Assembly: GCF_002158905.1 (NCBI RefSeq) | Contig: NZ_CP021431.1 | Coordinates: forward strand, 930,001 to 994,000 | DNA: 64,000 nt | Reading direction: 5' to 3' | From: Yoonia vestfoldensis | GTDB lineage: Bacteria > Pseudomonadota > Alphaproteobacteria > Rhodobacterales > Rhodobacteraceae | Shown: positions 61,698 to 64,000 of the stretch, in pieces | Layout of the letters: the number at the start of each line of letters is the position of its first letter | Numbering within the stretch: the stretch's first letter is position 1 | Made by a program: the position numbers and the translations under genes | Notes under the pieces: generated by a model | What the model saw: the letters and a program-made list of their open reading frames with translations, nothing else | Told to the model about the DNA's origin: nothing | Database searches by the model: none

Positions 61698-63119
61698 ATG
61701 TCCGATACAGTCGATCAGGTTTTGACGAAATTCGATCTTGACCGCGATAGCGTCAGGACCGCCGGATTGCATGTCTTGCCGCTGCTGGATCAGGTGCTGG
61801 ATCATTTTTACGATTTCGCCGCATCGGATGGTGATACATTGCAGTTCTTTTCCGACCGTGCGCTGATGGCCCATGCGCGCCATGAACAAAAACGGCATTG
61901 GGCCTTGCTGTTGTCGGGGCGGTTCGATCAGGCCTATCTGACATCGGCTGACCGCTTGGGCCGGGTGCATTTCGATATCCAGGTGCCGTTTCTGCTGTAT
62001 ATTTCGGGCTATAGCCATGCGACATCGCAGATCCAGTCACTGCTGCTTGGCAATGCACGCGGGGTGACCCGTGCCGCGCGCCGCGCGCAGCTGGCCCATG
62101 TTCTGCCGCTGCTGACCCGGGTCTTTGGGCTGGATATGCATTATGTGATCAAGGCCTATTTTGCCGCGCAGACGGATGAACAGACCCGCGCTTTTGATCA
62201 TATCCGGACAGGGATTGACCGCGCGCAGGCGATCCCCGATCCGACGGCCAGCGGCTATCCCGCCCGCTATGATGATATCCGCCTGGCGTTCAACGGGTTG
62301 ATCGGGACGTTCCGCGATGTGCTGGGCCGTATCCAGACGGCCAGCGCGACGATTGACCAGCATGCGCAGGAAATGACCGTCGCGGCAGAGGATCTGTCGC
62401 GCCGGACCGAAACGCAGGCCGCGACCCTGGAACAGACGGCAGCGGCGGTCGAACAGATCACCGTCACCGTGCGGTCCTCGGCCGCGGCCACGGTGGAAAC
62501 CGATCAGGTCGTGGCCCAAGCCCAGAATAACGCCGTGCGGGGCAATGATGTCGTGCAACAAAGCGTGCAGATGATGCGTGATATCGCCCAGGCCTCGGCG
62601 CAGATTACCGCCATCGTCACGGTGATCGACGATATGGCGTTTCAGACCAATCTTCTGGCCCTGAACGCCGGGGTAGAGGCCGCGCGCGCAGGCGATGCCG
62701 GGCGCGGTTTTGCTGTTGTCGCGTCAGAGGTGCGCAATCTTGCCCAAAGGGCATCCGAATCCGCCAAGGAAATCAAGGTCCTGATCCAAAGAAGCACCGA
62801 TCTGGTCGATCATGGCGTGCAATTGGCCGATCAGGCCGGCGCCGCGCTGGGCAGTATCGTGACCGAGGTTGGCCGCGCCAGCGTGCTGATGTCGCAGGTC
62901 GCCAGTTCCTCGCAGGAACAATCAACCGGGCTGAGCGAGATCGCAACCGGCGTGGCCCAGCTGGATCAGGTGACGCAGCATAATGCCGCCATGGCCGAGC
63001 AGACGGCGGCCGCGATCACCTCGATGCAGCATTCGGCGCGCGCCTTGACGCAGCTGGTCAATGAATTCGTCCAGCAGGATCTGACCCGCGCGGGGGCGGC
63101 TGCGGCGCGCGCTGCCTAG
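61698..63119 (+). CDS. Globin-coupled aerotaxis-type methyl-accepting protein (HemAT-like)
   Basis: A 473-residue soluble chemoreceptor. Residues 1 to about 165 are a protoglobin/globin-sensor domain with the proximal haem His in [10 protein letters not shown] (H91). No membrane helix follows. Residues about 200-460 are the methyl-accepting signalling domain with the conserved hairpin [18 protein letters not shown] and [16 protein letters not shown]. It should bind O2 at haem and signal to CheA. No che genes are nearby. Confidence 0.93.
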   Translation: MSDTVDQVLTKFDLDRDSVRTAGLHVLPLLDQVLDHFYDFAASDGDTLQFFSDRALMAHARHEQKRHWALLLSGRFDQAYLTSADRLGRVHFDIQVPFLLYISGYSHATSQIQSLLLGNARGVTRAARRAQLAHVLPLLTRVFGLDMHYVIKAYFAAQTDEQTRAFDHIRTGIDRAQAIPDPTASGYPARYDDIRLAFNGLIGTFRDVLGRIQTASATIDQHAQEMTVAAEDLSRRTETQAATLEQTAAAVEQITVTVRSSAAATVETDQVVAQAQNNAVRGNDVVQQSVQMMRDIAQASAQITAIVTVIDDMAFQTNLLALNAGVEAARAGDAGRGFAVVASEVRNLAQRASESAKEIKVLIQRSTDLVDHGVQLADQAGAALGSIVTEVGRASVLMSQVASSSQEQSTGLSEIATGVAQLDQVTQHNAAMAEQTAAAITSMQHSARALTQLVNEFVQQDLTRAGAAAARAA

Positions 63120-63137
63120 GGTGGGTCAAGACCCACC
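63120..63137. terminator. Hairpin between convergent genes
   Basis: GGTGGGTC (63120-63127) pairs with GACCCACC (63130-63137), filling the whole gap between two convergent stops. There is no T run; it probably serves both strands. Confidence 0.45.
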
Positions 63138-64000
63138 TTACCCCTGCCGGATCGCCTGGCCTGCCGCCCAGCCAGAGGACCAGGCCCATTGAAAATTATA
63201 CCCGCCCAGCCATCCCGTCACATCGACCGCTTCGCCGATGAAATACAGGCCGGGCACGGATTTGGCCGCCATTGTCTGCGACGACAGGGCATCGGTATCG
63301 ACGCCGCCCAGGGTGACCTCGGCGGTCCGGTACCCTTCGGACCCGGACGGCGTGATCTGCCAATCCGCCAAAGCGGCGCAAAGCGCGGCAAGGCGCGCAT
63401 CGCTTTGATCGGCCATGGTCCCGGTCAATTGCATCCCCCCGGCCAGGTAATCGACCAGCCGCGCGGGCAGATACAGCGCCAAGATCGTGGTCAGCGCCTT
63501 GCGCGGATCGCTGCGCCTATGGCCTTGCAGGGTGGCCAGCAGATCGGTGCCCGGCGTCAGGTTCACGCTGATCGGATCGCCCTCGGCCCAATAGGATGAG
63601 GCCTGCAGCACCGCCGGTCCCGACAGCCCGCGATGGGTGAAAAGCAGCGCCTCGTCAAAGCCAGTACCGCCCGCCGTGACCCGCACTGGTGCCGCCACCC
63701 CGGCCAGCGGCTTGAAACGTTCATCCGAAAAGGTCAGCGGCACAAGGCCCGGACGCGGTGTCACCAAGGGCAAGCCAAAGCGGGCCGCGATCTGATAGCC
63801 AAGCCCGGTCGCCCCCATCTTGGGGATCGACTTGCCGCCGCTGGCCACCACCAGGTTGCGGGCCGTCACCGCCATATCGCGCCCCTCGCGGGTCAGCGTC
63901 ACGGTAAAAGCGCTGCCATCATGGCCGATCTCGCCGATCTGCGTGTCTAGCCAGAGCCTGGCCCCGGCACGCGTCATTTCGGCGCGCAACATGGCGATGA
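63138..64000 (-). CDS. HI0933/BaiN-type flavoprotein, N-terminus outside window
   Basis: At least 287 codons of a FAD-dependent oxidoreductase of the HI0933 (YhiN/BaiN) family. VVASGGKSIPKMGATGLGYQIA, LTFSDERFKPLAGV and a C-terminal GLYFIGEAVDVTGWLGGYNFQWAWSSG (in parts) are characteristic. The first hundred or so residues, including the N-terminal FAD motif, lie past the right edge. Function of the family in bacteria is poorly defined. Confidence 0.9.
   Translation of the reverse strand, partial: IAMLRAEMTRAGARLWLDTQIGEIGHDGSAFTVTLTREGRDMAVTARNLVVASGGKSIPKMGATGLGYQIAARFGLPLVTPRPGLVPLTFSDERFKPLAGVAAPVRVTAGGTGFDEALLFTHRGLSGPAVLQASSYWAEGDPISVNLTPGTDLLATLQGHRRSDPRKALTTILALYLPARLVDYLAGGMQLTGTMADQSDARLAALCAALADWQITPSGSEGYRTAEVTLGGVDTDALSSQTMAAKSVPGLYFIGEAVDVTGWLGGYNFQWAWSSGWAAGQAIRQG

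Overview
The window is chromosomal DNA of a GC-rich alphaproteobacterium of the order Rhodobacterales (Rhodobacter/Roseobacter group). The grounds are the protein families and their order (dcw cell-division cluster, split his operon, biotin pyruvate carboxylase, aerobic-style cobS/cobT), a DUF1127 gene followed by CCUCCUCCC-loop RNAs as in Rhodobacter sphaeroides, and a gene-end repeat (GAGTATTTTTGGAAAAAAG core) that I associate with roseobacters. No phage, insertion sequence, integrase or CRISPR array was seen.

Layout. 0-6.7 kb: a [2Fe-2S] ferredoxin, divergent cobS/cobT (lower-loop assembly of cobalamin), a large single-pass PilM/GspC-like protein, an O-acetylhomoserine sulfhydrylase and a VOC protein. 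6.7-28.9 kb: an accessory, stress-related region: MgtC, an unusual haem-copper oxidase operon, a PRC-barrel protein, trehalose synthesis (otsBA), exoD, a stress-type SDR, a DUF892 ferritin-like protein, many small membrane or secreted proteins, a mechanosensitive channel, a DUF3618/holin-like operon, an EcfG-type sigma factor with a small NepR-like ORF next to it, DUF1622 and a ferric-reductase-like flavocytochrome. 28.9-32.4 kb: an operon of a triheme cytochrome c, a Tat-exported flavin amine-oxidase-like enzyme and a monohaem cytochrome c. 32.4-41.2 kb: a glycosyltransferase-like protein, tRNA-Tyr, rlmB, a CoA-binding protein, the his genes (B, H, A, F, E), tRNA-Gly and a VOC pseudogene with one amber codon. 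41.3-52 kb: pyruvate carboxylase, an FMN-dependent lactate dehydrogenase-type enzyme, a UvrD-type helicase, a LysE/Lrp pair, a seven-unit sRNA hairpin array with its DUF1127 gene, an Mrp/ApbC ATPase and a GNAT. 52.5-61.6 kb: mraZ-rsmH-ftsL-ftsI-murE-murF-mraY-murD, followed by a globin-coupled chemoreceptor instead of ftsW, and a partial HI0933-type flavoprotein running off the end.

Main result. From 6.7 to 28.7 kb I find 18 close matches to the alphaproteobacterial general-stress (EcfG) promoter, GGAAC-N16/17-(G/C/T)GTT. Each is oriented toward a gene, nearly all lie 25-60 bp from its start codon, and one precedes the sigma factor gene itself. The region therefore looks like a contiguous general-stress regulon that carries its own sigma factor, a candidate anti-sigma protein, osmoprotectant synthesis, envelope proteins and an alternative terminal oxidase. 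The oxidase is itself odd: subunit II has lost the CuA ligands, and the fused subunit I-III has Gln in place of the K-channel lysine.
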